Shown here: one piece after another, positions 25,607-35,282 of the stretch | Position numbering within the stretch: position 1 is the stretch's first letter | Layout of the letters: each line of letters begins with the position of its first letter | Assembly: GCA_963741985.1 (NCBI GenBank) | Contig: CAVUKD010000004.1 | Location: forward strand, 186,001-250,000 | Direction: 5' to 3' | DNA from: Cryomorpha sp963741985 | GTDB lineage: Bacteria; Bacteroidota; Bacteroidia; Flavobacteriales_D; Cryomorphaceae | DNA: 64,000 nt | Notes under the pieces: model-generated | Database searches by the model: none | Told to the model about the DNA's origin: nothing | Seen by the model: the letters and a program-made list of their open reading frames with translations, nothing else | Made by a program: the position numbers and the translations under genes

Positions 25607-26353
25607 TCAATTTACTTTATTGTAGTACATATCAAATTCGCTATCACCGTCTAACGCCGGTTTTGCCAAATCGAGTACAGTTTTTGCCGAATCGCGCATA
25701 TCCTCATTGATCAGGACATCGGCATAATTAATTACACCATCGAGCAGGAGTTTCCTATCTGTTGAATTTAAGTTGTCCATAGATTGCGAACTCATAACCT
25801 TACCGGCTTCAGTATATGCCATCTTGGCTTCTTGAGTAGCTCGCATCTGCAATTGGCAGTAGCCTAACATTAACCATGCTCCTGCATCGTTGGGGTCAAA
25901 ATCGATAATTCCGTCGTAATAACGTTTGGCGCGGCTGTATTTCTGATCAGACATCAAACCGCCGGCTTCTTCGATGGCCGATTTTTTCAATTCCTGAAAG
26001 TAAAAATCATTTTCTGTATAGAGAATACCCTCTTTATCCTTTCTACGGTATTTCGAAGCCCACTTCAAGGCATCGCGAAAAGCCTTGTCTGGCGGATATT
26101 TCTCAGCATACTCTTCATTTTGACTCATTTCAAAATAGGCCTTTGAAAGGTATATATACGGAGCTGCGTCTTTGCGTGTTTTGTCGTTTTCGACGTAATG
26201 CTCTGCCTTCGAGATTAGCTTTTCATACTTTTGATCCATATAGAGAATTCGTAAATCCTCGTATGAGTCTTCACTAGTTTCATCTTGCGCTTTGGCAAGA
26301 TTGGTAAAAATAACAAACGCCGCAGCGAATAATACTGTGAGTCTTAATTTCAT
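25607..26353 (-). CDS. Exported TPR protein
   Basis: A 248-residue protein with a signal peptide (LRLTVLFAAAFVIFTNLAKAQ) and tetratricopeptide-like helices. Clear units are at about 55-80 (KDAAPYIYLSKAYFEMSQ), 128-185 (SRAKRYYDGIIDFDPNDAGAWLMLGYCQLQ) and 205-235. It is presumably a periplasmic scaffold and no enzymatic motif is present. A divergent arrangement with trmD shares a 110-base intergenic gap that contains a -7 box for each direction. Confidence 0.85.
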   Translation of the reverse strand: MKLRLTVLFAAAFVIFTNLAKAQDETSEDSYEDLRILYMDQKYEKLISKAEHYVENDKTRKDAAPYIYLSKAYFEMSQNEEYAEKYPPDKAFRDALKWASKYRRKDKEGILYTENDFYFQELKKSAIEEAGGLMSDQKYSRAKRYYDGIIDFDPNDAGAWLMLGYCQLQMRATQEAKMAYTEAGKVMSSQSMDNLNSTDRKLLLDGVINYADVLINEDMRDSAKTVLDLAKPALDGDSEFDMYYNKVN

Positions 26354-26369
26354 CTTAATGGGATTGAAT

Positions 26370-26391
26370 TACCTTTGCGCTACCAAATATA
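26370..26391. promoter_or_regulatory. Back-to-back -7 boxes for trmD and the TPR gene
   Basis: TACCTTTG at 26370-26377 on the plus strand and TATATTTG at 26384-26391 on the minus strand both match TAnnTTTG. They are six bases apart, so the two promoters overlap. Confidence 0.5.
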
Positions 26392-26464
26392 GTACCTAAT
26401 TGTGCGGCACGGCAAGAAAAGTCGATAATTTTTGTTCAGCACCAGCTAAATTTTCAGAATAACC

Positions 26465-27160
26465 ATGCGAATAGATATCCTCACGGGACTGCCCTCACTC
26501 CTTGAAAGTCCACTAAATGATAGTATTGTAAAACGAGCCCAAACAAAAGGCCATGTAGAAATAATGGTGCACGACTTACGCGATTACAGCACGAGCAAAC
26601 ATCGGAATATTGACGATTATGCTTTTGGCGGTGGAGCGGGAATGGTGATGCTGATGGAACCTATTGCGCGCTGTATTGAAAAATTGCAGAAAGAGCGCGA
26701 TTACGACGACATTATATATATGACGCCGGATGGAACAACACTCACTCAAAAAATGGCTAATTCTCTTTCGGTAAAAGAAAACCTTATAATTCTCTGCGGC
26801 CACTATAAAGGAGTAGATGAGCGCGTACGCGAAAAATACATCACCCGCGAGATTTCTATTGGCGACTATGTATTGAGCGGAGGTGAACTCGCGGCTGCTG
26901 TGCTTGCCGATGCACTTATACGACTCATACCGGGCGTCTTGAATAATGAAACTTCTGCCCTAACCGATTCCTTTCAGGATGATCTTTTGGCACCTCCTGT
27001 TTTCACACGACCGGCAGAATATCAGGGATTAAAAGTGCCTGAAATACTCACATCTGGAAATGAAAAAGCGATAGAAACCTGGAGAATGGATCAGGCGATG
27101 GAACGTACCCGTCTCAGACGGCCGGATTTATGGGAAAAATTCAACCAAAAAAACGGTTGA
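26465..27160 (+). CDS. trmD: tRNA (guanine-37-N1)-methyltransferase
   Basis: A 231-residue SPOUT methyltransferase that forms m1G37 in tRNAs reading CNN codons and prevents frameshifting. Typical elements: MRIDILTGLP, HDLRDYSTSKHRNIDDYAFGGGAGMVM, the trefoil-knot cofactor loop YVLSGGELAAAVLADALIRLIPGVL, and YQGLKVPEILTSGNE. The gene precedes rplS, part of the usual rpsP-rimM-trmD-rplS order, though rpsP and rimM are not upstream here. Confidence 0.97.
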   Translation: MRIDILTGLPSLLESPLNDSIVKRAQTKGHVEIMVHDLRDYSTSKHRNIDDYAFGGGAGMVMLMEPIARCIEKLQKERDYDDIIYMTPDGTTLTQKMANSLSVKENLIILCGHYKGVDERVREKYITREISIGDYVLSGGELAAAVLADALIRLIPGVLNNETSALTDSFQDDLLAPPVFTRPAEYQGLKVPEILTSGNEKAIETWRMDQAMERTRLRRPDLWEKFNQKNG

Positions 27161-27247
27161 GAAATATATTGGAGATAAAGGGTTTATTTCTGAAAATATC
27201 TTCGTAATATTGCAGCCCGAAAATTGAGTGCAAAATACAGGACCATC

Positions 27248-27619
27248 ATGGAGATTTTACAGAAAATAAGCAAAGAAATTAATGGTACACCGGAATTCCC
27301 GGCTTTTAAAGCCGGTGACACGATAACCGTTCACTATAAGATTCGCGAAGGAAGCAAAGAGCGTATTCAGCAATTCCAAGGAGTTGTAATACAGCGTCGT
27401 GGAACAGGCATCACCGAGACATTTACGATTCGTAAAATGTCAAGCGGTATCGGTGTGGAACGAATTATTCCGGTTGCGTCGCCTTTTATCGATAAGATCG
27501 AGGTAAACAAATCAGGTAGAGTGCGTCGCGCACGTATATTCTATCTTCGTGACCTTAAAGGTAAAGCGGCTCGAATTAAAGAGCGTCGCTATGTGGGTGC
27601 GAAAAAAGAAAAGAAATAA
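27248..27619 (+). CDS. rplS: 50S ribosomal protein L19
   Basis: 123 residues from the ATG at 27248; a TTG at 27224 would add eight residues not seen in the family. The conserved core FKAGDTITVHYKI, RIQQFQGVVIQRRG, ETFTIRKMSSGIGVERI and RVRRARIFYLRDLKGKAARIKE is complete. L19 lies at the 30S-50S interface. TAATATTG at 27206-27213 may be a promoter of its own, because trmD and rplS are separated by about 90 bases. Confidence 0.97.
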   Translation: MEILQKISKEINGTPEFPAFKAGDTITVHYKIREGSKERIQQFQGVVIQRRGTGITETFTIRKMSSGIGVERIIPVASPFIDKIEVNKSGRVRRARIFYLRDLKGKAARIKERRYVGAKKEKK

Positions 27620-27637
27620 ATTTTCCTTTCAGAAAAT

Positions 27638-27676
27638 TGAAGAGCTATTTGCGCAAGCAGGTAGCTCTTTTTTTGT
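27638..27676 (+). terminator. Terminator of rplS
   Basis: AAGAGCTA / TAGCTCTT with a 14-base loop, followed by a run of T, about 20 bases after the stop. Confidence 0.75.
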
Positions 27677-27724
27677 GCAGAATTCGACTGTTGACGTAAG
27701 AAGCTATTCGTAAATCAAGACTCC

Positions 27725-28897
27725 TCAATCCGTACGAAAAAAATCAAGCGCTTTCAAATCAATAATATGCACGTCATTGTAGTAGAAATGAAGGATATCC
27801 GCATATGAAAATCCTAGATCGGCCATACGCATGGCCCCTTCCTGACTCAGGCCAGCTCCATGACCGAAACCGCGTCCTTCAAAAACCAATGAATCGCTTC
27901 CTTGAGGCTCAATATTGAAATAGGTTGAGTTGAATTTCCAGTCTCTGCGGACATCTTTAAGCGGAATATTAAAAATGGGATCGAGAAAGAATATTTGCCG
28001 ATTTTCCTGCTCATAATTCTCCGACATCGCCCGGATTAATTTATCATCTACCTCTAGCTTGTAGTTCTTTTTCAAATAATTGAGCCAATCGGAGGTGGCA
28101 ATAGTTTTCGTCCAAACAGCATGAGCTCCAAAGCTTGAAAACTCATCCTCGCGTGGAATGAGATAAGGCAAAGCTCCACTCCACACGCTTTCACTGCTTA
28201 CCGTTTCTCCACCGCTATTGCTGTGAAAAGCCGCTGTAATCAGACTCATGTCACTATCCACCAGCACCATACCCCGGGTTTCGTCCACAGCTGTGAGAAT
28301 TTCCGGCTCCCACCGACACTTACCAAGATAAACCTGGCAGTCCACTTGATCGTTGAGATTGTAACCATTTTTCCAGTTTTTACGCAGGTTATTGAGCGCA
28401 TACGTCCGCGAGATAATGGCTTGCACCTTATAAAATTCCAGCTCCTTTTCCTTACCCGTCTCGGCTTCAACCACGCCGGCCACATATTTCTCAAGAGCCA
28501 CCGTATTGATCAATTTCAAAGAATGATTGTTTAGCGATACAGTCAGATTATCATCATAGACACGCTCGGTTCTATCGGGACTCAGCACAAACAATCGAAA
28601 AACTCCACTAGAATCATTTGCCAGAAGGTCGACCGATTTAAATCTCCCAATCACAGTTCCGGATTGGGTAACTTTGACCATCGATTCAAAAAAGGAAAAC
28701 ATGACTCGATCGCCTGTTGCAAGATTCAATTTCACAACACCACTTGCCTTTAAAGTAAAACTTCCGTTCTCAACTATAATCTGCACTAAACGTGGTCTTT
28801 GCGGCTCAAGAATACCGATAGAAACATGGTCGTAGTCAGTACCGCTTACGCGAATTGAAAGTAAAATCAGAACGACGACCAGAAGTTTCGAACTCAT
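27725..28897 (-). CDS. SpoIID/LytB-domain protein (amidase-enhancer or lytic-transglycosylase-like)
   Basis: A 390-residue exported protein with an N-terminal signal (KLLVVVLILLSIRVSG) and a SpoIID domain at about 140-385. Visible family motifs: LEKYVAGVVEAETG near 135, YKVQAIISRTYALNNL, the catalytic-loop region AAFHSNSGGETVSSESVW near 225, and GRGFGHGAGLSQEGAMRMA near 350. SpoIID proteins cleave bare glycan strands of peptidoglycan. The role outside sporulating bacteria is not settled, and cell-wall turnover is the likely one. It follows lpxB closely on the same strand. Confidence 0.88.
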   Translation of the reverse strand: MSSKLLVVVLILLSIRVSGTDYDHVSIGILEPQRPRLVQIIVENGSFTLKASGVVKLNLATGDRVMFSFFESMVKVTQSGTVIGRFKSVDLLANDSSGVFRLFVLSPDRTERVYDDNLTVSLNNHSLKLINTVALEKYVAGVVEAETGKEKELEFYKVQAIISRTYALNNLRKNWKNGYNLNDQVDCQVYLGKCRWEPEILTAVDETRGMVLVDSDMSLITAAFHSNSGGETVSSESVWSGALPYLIPREDEFSSFGAHAVWTKTIATSDWLNYLKKNYKLEVDDKLIRAMSENYEQENRQIFFLDPIFNIPLKDVRRDWKFNSTYFNIEPQGSDSLVFEGRGFGHGAGLSQEGAMRMADLGFSYADILHFYYNDVHIIDLKALDFFRTD

Positions 28898-28925
28898 AGA
28901 AGCGAAAATAAACTGTACCAGTGAA

Positions 28926-30056
28926 TTATGAGAGATGGGACCTGAGAGTTTTCAACATTAGTTCGGCAGTTTTGTCCGAAGCACCCTTTCCACCCAGCAT
29001 TTCGTAAAGCATTACGTATTCCTCCAGGATTTGTTCACGATAAGTTCCTGGTTTAGATATACGTTCGAACTCTTTCGACAAAGATTTCTTAGTCAGATCT
29101 TTCTGAATAAGCTCCTTAACGACTTCTCTGTCCATAATCAGGTTAACGAGCGATATATACTTGATTTTAACCACTGCACGGGCGATAGCCACAGATATAT
29201 AACTACCGCGATAACACACCACTTGAGGAACTTTGAAAATAGCCGTCTCCAGGGTTGCAGTACCACTCGTTACGAGTGCTGAATGACTGAAAGCGAGCAA
29301 CGAATAAGTCTTTCCATAAATGATTTTCACATTCGACTTTTTCAGAAATGGAAGATAATAATCGTGGTCTTGGGACGGTGCTCCTGCAATTACGAACTGA
29401 TGTTCAGGGTGCTCTTCGGCCATTTCTAGCATTAGTGGAAGCATTTTACCAATTTCCTGTTTCCGGCTTCCCGGAAGGAGGGCTATAATCTTACGGTCAT
29501 CAAGCCCATTTTCCGAAAGGAAGGACTCGCGCGTAGGAAATTTTTGGTGAAACTGATCCACAGCGTCAATCAGCGGGTGGCCTACAAAATGCACATCCAC
29601 TCCAAATTTCTTATAGAATTCCTTTTCGAAGGGCAGAATAACGAACATTTCATCGACATAAGCTTTGATCTGCTTCACCCGATTTTGCTTCCAAGCCCAG
29701 ATTTGTGGGGAGATGTAGTAAAACACTTTGATTTCATTCTCGTGGGCAAATTTGGCCATACGCAGATTAAAGCCGGGATAATCGATAAGAATCAGCACAT
29801 CGGGACGAAAGTCAAGAATATCCGATTCACAGGCTTTAAAATTTTTTAATATAGTGCGAAGATTCATCGCCACTTCCACAAAGCCCATGAAAGCCAGATC
29901 GCGGTAATGCTTTACTACAACTGCTCCCTGAGCCTCCATCAAGTCGCCACCCCAGGCACGAATCTCAGCTTCAGAATCACGCTGAAAAATGCACCGAATT
30001 AAATTGCTCCCATGGAGGTCGCCTGATGCTTCTCCGGCAATTACGTAATACTTCAT
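28926..30056 (-). CDS. lpxB: Lipid-A-disaccharide synthase
   Basis: A 376-residue GT-B glycosyltransferase (GT19) that joins UDP-diacylglucosamine to lipid X in lipid A synthesis at the inner membrane. Family signatures are GEASGDLHGSNLI at the start, DYPGFNLRMAKFAHENEIKVFYYISPQIWAWKQNR, HFVGHPLID, LLPGSRKQEI and ALVTSGTATLETAI. It sits in an operon-like series with surE and a small membrane protein, the last codons being almost contiguous (one base from the hypothetical gene). Confidence 0.97.
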   Translation of the reverse strand: MKYYVIAGEASGDLHGSNLIRCIFQRDSEAEIRAWGGDLMEAQGAVVVKHYRDLAFMGFVEVAMNLRTILKNFKACESDILDFRPDVLILIDYPGFNLRMAKFAHENEIKVFYYISPQIWAWKQNRVKQIKAYVDEMFVILPFEKEFYKKFGVDVHFVGHPLIDAVDQFHQKFPTRESFLSENGLDDRKIIALLPGSRKQEIGKMLPLMLEMAEEHPEHQFVIAGAPSQDHDYYLPFLKKSNVKIIYGKTYSLLAFSHSALVTSGTATLETAIFKVPQVVCYRGSYISVAIARAVVKIKYISLVNLIMDREVVKELIQKDLTKKSLSKEFERISKPGTYREQILEEYVMLYEMLGGKGASDKTAELMLKTLRSHLS

Positions 30057-30365
30057 TTAGACGAATTTATAATAAATCACCAGAGGAACGTAGATAAATA
30101 CTGCAAGCATCACTCCGCGAGCACTTTTGTAGCGATCCGTTTTCAGAAAAATGAAGAAAGGAACTAAATTCATCAGAAGACTCAAAGATATTATGGAAGA
30201 ACGAAAATCCGGTGTCCCGATAAAGAGGTCATTTACGAAATACGAAAAAGTGCGGTGAAAATTCCAAGACCAGTATAATCCATAAATGACAAAACCGATT
30301 ACCGGGCCTATTAGCCCCATGAGCAATCCGAATTTTACAGAATTGTAGCGCTTAGATTTCATCAT
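30057..30365 (-). CDS. Small membrane protein of unknown function
   Basis: 102 residues with three hydrophobic segments (about 12-32, 58-77 and 83-102). No family is recognised. It lies between surE and lpxB, overlapping the surE 3' end by 14 bases and abutting lpxB, so it is translationally coupled to both. Similar small proteins are seen at this place in other Flavobacteriales, as far as I recall, and a link to lipid A or envelope synthesis is only suggested by position. Confidence 0.75.
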   Translation of the reverse strand: MMKSKRYNSVKFGLLMGLIGPVIGFVIYGLYWSWNFHRTFSYFVNDLFIGTPDFRSSIISLSLLMNLVPFFIFLKTDRYKSARGVMLAVFIYVPLVIYYKFV

Positions 30366-31137
30366 TCCAGGTTTTCAGTTCAGCTATTGCGTGGTGAGCC
30401 GTCAGGTCATATTGAACGGGGACTACCGACACAAAATTGTGATCCAGTGCCCAAACATCCGAATCCTCACCACTATCGTGATTAACCAATTGGCCGGTAA
30501 TCCAATAATAAATTCCACCTGAGGGATCTTTGCGCGGTTGAAAACTATCTTCCCAAAAAGCCTTTGCCTGCCGGCAAATTCGGATTCCCTTGATCTTATC
30601 AATTGACAGATTCGGAATATTGACGTTGAGGCAAGTACCTTTCGGGATTCCACGTTCAAGAGAAGCAGCTATAACTTTTCTGGCTACCACCTTGGCGGCC
30701 GTAAAATCGGCAGCGGGACTATGATCCAAAAGGGAAAAACCGATCGATGGGATACCTTCAACACATCCTTCAACTGCTGCCGACATAGTTCCTGAATACA
30801 AAACATTTATACTATTATTTGCACCATGATTGATTCCTGATATCAAGAGATCCGGACGGCGCTTTAACACTCTGTAAATCGCGAGCTTCACGCAATCTAC
30901 CGGGGTACCTGTACAGCTATATTCTTTTATTCCGGGAACGTCTTTCACCTCATGAAGCCGAAGAATATTGTGGACCGTAATCGCATGCCCCATAGCACTT
31001 TGCGGACTATCGGGAGCCACAACACATACTTCTCCAAATTCTGACGCCACTTCTATCAAACTCCGGATTCCACCTGCGGTAATGCCGTCATCGTTTACCA
31101 CCAAAATCAGTGGTTTATTGTCTATATTGTTATTCAC
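30352..31137 (-). CDS. surE: 5'/3'-nucleotidase SurE
   Basis: A 261-residue metal-dependent nucleoside monophosphatase of the stationary-phase survival family. The Asp-Asp metal motif is VVNDDGITAGGIRSL near residue 15, followed by APDSPQSAMGHAITV, SGINHGANN near 107 (Asn ligand), YSGTMSAAVEG and NVNIPNL. Length is normal. It is the first gene of the surE-hypothetical-lpxB-SpoIID group on the minus strand. Confidence 0.96.
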   Translation of the reverse strand: MNNNIDNKPLILVVNDDGITAGGIRSLIEVASEFGEVCVVAPDSPQSAMGHAITVHNILRLHEVKDVPGIKEYSCTGTPVDCVKLAIYRVLKRRPDLLISGINHGANNSINVLYSGTMSAAVEGCVEGIPSIGFSLLDHSPAADFTAAKVVARKVIAASLERGIPKGTCLNVNIPNLSIDKIKGIRICRQAKAFWEDSFQPRKDPSGGIYYWITGQLVNHDSGEDSDVWALDHNFVSVVPVQYDLTAHHAIAELKTWNDEI

Positions 31138-31261
31138 GGCGACAAAGCTAAGGAAATCGATAAATCAGCGAATTTTAAAATTCAAGAATTCTGGTTGTTT
31201 TGTACTTTTTTAGACCTTTTGAATTGCTAACTTCGAGGCCGTAAAAGTGAAGAAAATCCCC

Positions 31262-32956
31262 ATGAAACAATTGATTGAATGTGTCCCGAACATCTCTGAA
31301 GGACGTGATATTTCGAAAATTAAAGCTATCGCAAAAGTCGTTGAAACTGTTGAAGGTGTGAAACTCCTCGATATCGATCCCGGAAAGAGCACCAACCGGA
31401 CAGTTATCACTTTTGTAGGTGAGCCTGAACCAGTAATCGAAGCCGCCTTCCTTCTGGTTAAAAAAGCTTCTGAACTCATTGATATGCGCCACCAGCATGG
31501 CGAACATCCCCGCATGGGTGCAACAGATGTGTGCCCATTGGTTCCCATTTCGGGGATTACCATGGAAGAGCTTGTTCCGTACGCACACCGTCTTGGTAAG
31601 CGAATTGGCGATGAATTGGGAATTCCCGGGTATTTTTATGAAGCGGCGGCTTTGCAGCCAAAACGGAAGAATCTGGCCTATTGCCGGCAAGGCGAATATG
31701 AAGGGCTCGACAAGCTAAGCACGGAAGCTGGGAAACCCGATTTTGGCCCGGCATCTTTCACTGATTCGGTTAAAAAATCGGGTGCCACCGCTGTGAGTGT
31801 TCGCGATTTTCTTGTGGCATACAATGTGAATTTAAATACCTCATCCGCCCGTCGCGCCAACGCTATTGCCTTCGATATTCGGGAGGCCGGACGTGTGAAA
31901 AAAGAAGGGAATTCCCTTACTGGAAAAATAGTGACAGACGAAAACGGGGATCCTGTGAGAATTCCCGGGTCGCTCAAATCCGTAAAAGGAATCGGATGGT
32001 ATATTGAGGAATACGGCATTGCGCAACTCTCTTTAAATCTCACGAATATCAGTGTGACCCCCGTTCATATTGCATTTGATGAGGCCTGCAAAAAAGCGCA
32101 AGAACGAGGCCTTCGGGTTACAGGATCAGAAATTGTCGGACTTCTACCCCTCAAATGTCTGACCGACGCCGCCGATTATTTTTTGCGGAAGCAAGAACGC
32201 TCCTTGGGAATTTCTGAAAAAGAGAAAATAAAAATTGCAGTAAAAAGTCTGGGGCTAGACGACTTGGCTCCTTTCGATCCGAATAAAAAAATCATCGAAT
32301 ATTTAATTCGCGATGGCGAAAAAAAGGAGTTGGTTGATCTCAGCCTGATAGATTTTGCGAATGAAACGGCAGCTGAATCTCCTGCTCCGGGTGGCGGAAG
32401 CGTCTCTGCATATTGTGGTGCTTTAGGCATAGCATTAGGAACGATGGTGGCTAATCTGAGTGCGCATAAGCGCGGATGGGACGATCGATGGGAATTCTTC
32501 TCAGATTGGGCGGTAAAAGGAGAAATTCTGAAGCAAAAGCTTGTAGCCGCCGTTGATGAAGATACCGATGCTTACAAAGGCATCATGAATGCATTCGGAT
32601 TACCCAAGGAAAAACCTGAAGAGAAGGACATTCGCAAGAAAGCTATAGCCGAAGCGACGCGCCATGCTGCTTTGGTGCCACTCAAAATTGCACAGTTTGC
32701 TTCTGAAGCTTTTGAGGTGGTAGAGGCGATGGTTCAGAAAGGGAATCCAAACTCAATCACAGACGCGGGAGTAGGTGCATTGTGCCTGCGCACTGCCGTG
32801 AAAGGAGCCGTAATGAATGTGCGCATAAATTTAAAGGGTTTTGAGGACAAGGAATTCGTTAAAAAGACGTTGTACGAAGCAGAAGAACTCGACAAGATGG
32901 CAGATCAGCAGGAAAAGCAAATAACTTTCACAGTGAATAAAATACTCGGCCTTTGA
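31262..32956 (+). CDS. ftcD: Bifunctional glutamate formimidoyltransferase / formimidoyl-THF cyclodeaminase
   Basis: 564 residues from the ATG at 31262; a GTG at 31247 would add five. The N-terminal transferase (about 1-180: MKQLIECVPNISEGRD, HPRMGATDVCPLVPI) and its second domain (about 181-300) are followed by a linker and the cyclodeaminase (about 360-560: SPAPGGGSVSAYCGAL, GNPNSITDAGVGALC). The bifunctional form, with both activities on one chain, channels the formimino group of formiminoglutamate from histidine degradation to folate. HutI, which acts earlier in the pathway, lies 25 kb away in the same window. Confidence 0.96.
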   Translation: MKQLIECVPNISEGRDISKIKAIAKVVETVEGVKLLDIDPGKSTNRTVITFVGEPEPVIEAAFLLVKKASELIDMRHQHGEHPRMGATDVCPLVPISGITMEELVPYAHRLGKRIGDELGIPGYFYEAAALQPKRKNLAYCRQGEYEGLDKLSTEAGKPDFGPASFTDSVKKSGATAVSVRDFLVAYNVNLNTSSARRANAIAFDIREAGRVKKEGNSLTGKIVTDENGDPVRIPGSLKSVKGIGWYIEEYGIAQLSLNLTNISVTPVHIAFDEACKKAQERGLRVTGSEIVGLLPLKCLTDAADYFLRKQERSLGISEKEKIKIAVKSLGLDDLAPFDPNKKIIEYLIRDGEKKELVDLSLIDFANETAAESPAPGGGSVSAYCGALGIALGTMVANLSAHKRGWDDRWEFFSDWAVKGEILKQKLVAAVDEDTDAYKGIMNAFGLPKEKPEEKDIRKKAIAEATRHAALVPLKIAQFASEAFEVVEAMVQKGNPNSITDAGVGALCLRTAVKGAVMNVRINLKGFEDKEFVKKTLYEAEELDKMADQQEKQITFTVNKILGL

Positions 32957-33011
32957 TGACCTTGAACTGTTATCGGGATTTTGCGTATACTATATTCCAA
33001 AGCCTCCAAGG

Positions 33012-35282
33012 ATGGTTGCAAAAATCGCGAATAAACAGCGCCTGAAAAGGTTTCTGTATTTCTTCCCTTTTCAGTTGGTATCGCTTCATCTTAAGCGAAA
33101 CCACTTCCTGCTGCTTTTCTGGGTTATCTTATTTGGAGTTACTACTCAGGCCTTCGCCAATAAATTTGGAATACCCTACCTGTTTCTTACACCCGAATAT
33201 CGCGGGGTGGTTGGTGTATGGTCGTATGGTATTCTCGGATTTGCCCTCGGAGGTTTCATAATGGCATTTAATATCTACTCCTACATTATACACTCCAAGC
33301 GCTTTCCATTTTTGGGCACATTGAATCGCCCTTTCTTGAAGTTTAGCATTAATAACTTCATCATACCTCTTTCTTTTATAATAACTTATATTTTTTGCGC
33401 AAGTCACTTTTTGCGGACTACCGAATTGAAAGATCCCTGGACTATCGCCCTTTACATGTTTGCTTTCCTTTTTGGAAATGCACTTTATATCCTGATTGCG
33501 GTCCTCTACTTTTTTCCAACGAATAAGAATATTTATTCCATTACGGGCCACTCAGTTGAGGAGTTTGAAGCCTTGCTTTCGAAAAAGAAAAAAGGAGCTC
33601 GGCGCAACCTGACTTATCACTTCAATGAAGGCAAAAACAGGTGGCACGTAGAAACATATCTTACGCATCCATTCAAAGTAAATCTGGCGCGCGAATCAAG
33701 TCATTACGACAGTGAAACCTTACGGAAAGTATTTTATCAAAATCATGTAAATGCCTCCCTTTTTGAAGTTCTTATTATCGTTTCTTTCTTCATTATTGGT
33801 GCATTTCAGTTCAATGAATTTTTTGTGATTCCGGCAGCAGCTAGTGCGTTTTTAGTCTTTACAGTGATCCTCATGGTCATTTCAATTACAATGTCATGGC
33901 TCAAGGGATGGACCCTTTCACTTCTCATAATCTTAATATTAGGTTTTAATTACCTTTCAGGACGCTGGGATGTCCTCAACATGGAAGATCCGGCTTACGG
34001 CCTTAATTATTCCCAAAAACCCATTCCCTATACCAGTGAGACACTTGATAGTCTGCACTCCAATTATATTGCTGTAAGCCGCGACATATCGAACCAAGAG
34101 AAGGTTTTGGATACTTGGCTTCGCAATGAACGCAAAAAGAAGAAAGATCCGAATTACAAACCCAAACTCGTGGTCATTAATACCAGTGGTGGAGGGCTTC
34201 GGTCCTCATTATGGACATTGCGTGCCATGCAATATTGTGATAGTGTATTGGGGGGTAGGCTTTCTGAAAATACGCGTCTCATTTCCGGATCATCCGGAGG
34301 GACGATAGGAGCTGCTTACTTTCGTGATTTATACTTGCATCGAAAGAAATTAAATCCTGGACTCCACAGCGAAACCTATCTGAATAATATTTCAAAAGAT
34401 ATTCTTAATCGGGTCATGTTCACTTTTGCGACCAACGATATCTTCATTCGCTTCCGCAAACGAACTATCGCCGGTAAGGATTATGTACTCGATCGTGGAA
34501 TGACCTTTGAAGATCAACTTAATTTGAACACCGGTTTTGTATTCAATCGTACAGTAAAATCATATGCACAGGCTGTAGCCAATGCGGAAATTCCGATGAT
34601 GGTGCTCGCACCCTCTGTCGTTAATGACGGAAGAAGAATGCTCATTTCATCTCAACCTATCTCCTACCTGTGCTCTGAAAACCCGGAAGATGTGGCCAAT
34701 CTGAATGTCAGCTCCGAGAATATTGAATTTATGCGGCTTTTCGCCCATCATGAAGCGAGCAACCTATTGATGAGTAGTGCACTGCGAATGAATTCAACTT
34801 TTCCGTACATCCTTCCCTATCCAAGCTTGCCTACGGAACCAACAATTGAAGTGATGGATGCCGGGTTGCGTGATAATTTCGGAATGAAAATCACATCTGA
34901 TTATCTCACAACATTCAAAAAATGGATCGAGAAAAATACGAGCGGTGTTATTATTCTTCAAATAAGAGATACGCAAAAAAATACCGAACCCAACATTAAA
35001 CATGCCACAGTTCTTGACAAGATAGTAAACCCCATAGGCTCATTTTATGGTAATTACTTCAATGATCAGGATTACAACATGGATCAGATATTAGAATTGA
35101 CTTCTGATCTTATCGCTGTGCCACTCTATCATATCCCGCTTGAAATCCGAAATAATCCCGGTGATCACATCGCTCTAAGTTGGCACCTTACAGAACTTGA
35201 AAAGCTCAAAGTCATAAATTCTATTGAAATGCCGTGGAACCAGAAAGCGATCAAAGAGCTGGAGCGCCTTTTGAATGAATAG
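33012..35282 (+). CDS. Multi-spanning membrane protein with patatin-like phospholipase domain
   Basis: A 756-residue protein. About six to seven membrane helices occupy residues 30-320. A patatin-type hydrolase domain follows, with the oxyanion loop INTSGGGLRSS near 393, the nucleophile GSSGG near 425, and the catalytic Asp in DAGLRDNFG near 617. These dyads cleave lipid acyl chains. The arrangement of membrane region followed by a cytoplasmic lipase suggests a phospholipid-remodelling or signal-linked enzyme, but the substrate is not known. The family is common in Bacteroidota. It follows ftcD by 55 bases, with no functional tie visible. Confidence 0.87.
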   Translation: MVAKIANKQRLKRFLYFFPFQLVSLHLKRNHFLLLFWVILFGVTTQAFANKFGIPYLFLTPEYRGVVGVWSYGILGFALGGFIMAFNIYSYIIHSKRFPFLGTLNRPFLKFSINNFIIPLSFIITYIFCASHFLRTTELKDPWTIALYMFAFLFGNALYILIAVLYFFPTNKNIYSITGHSVEEFEALLSKKKKGARRNLTYHFNEGKNRWHVETYLTHPFKVNLARESSHYDSETLRKVFYQNHVNASLFEVLIIVSFFIIGAFQFNEFFVIPAAASAFLVFTVILMVISITMSWLKGWTLSLLIILILGFNYLSGRWDVLNMEDPAYGLNYSQKPIPYTSETLDSLHSNYIAVSRDISNQEKVLDTWLRNERKKKKDPNYKPKLVVINTSGGGLRSSLWTLRAMQYCDSVLGGRLSENTRLISGSSGGTIGAAYFRDLYLHRKKLNPGLHSETYLNNISKDILNRVMFTFATNDIFIRFRKRTIAGKDYVLDRGMTFEDQLNLNTGFVFNRTVKSYAQAVANAEIPMMVLAPSVVNDGRRMLISSQPISYLCSENPEDVANLNVSSENIEFMRLFAHHEASNLLMSSALRMNSTFPYILPYPSLPTEPTIEVMDAGLRDNFGMKITSDYLTTFKKWIEKNTSGVIILQIRDTQKNTEPNIKHATVLDKIVNPIGSFYGNYFNDQDYNMDQILELTSDLIAVPLYHIPLEIRNNPGDHIALSWHLTELEKLKVINSIEMPWNQKAIKELERLLNE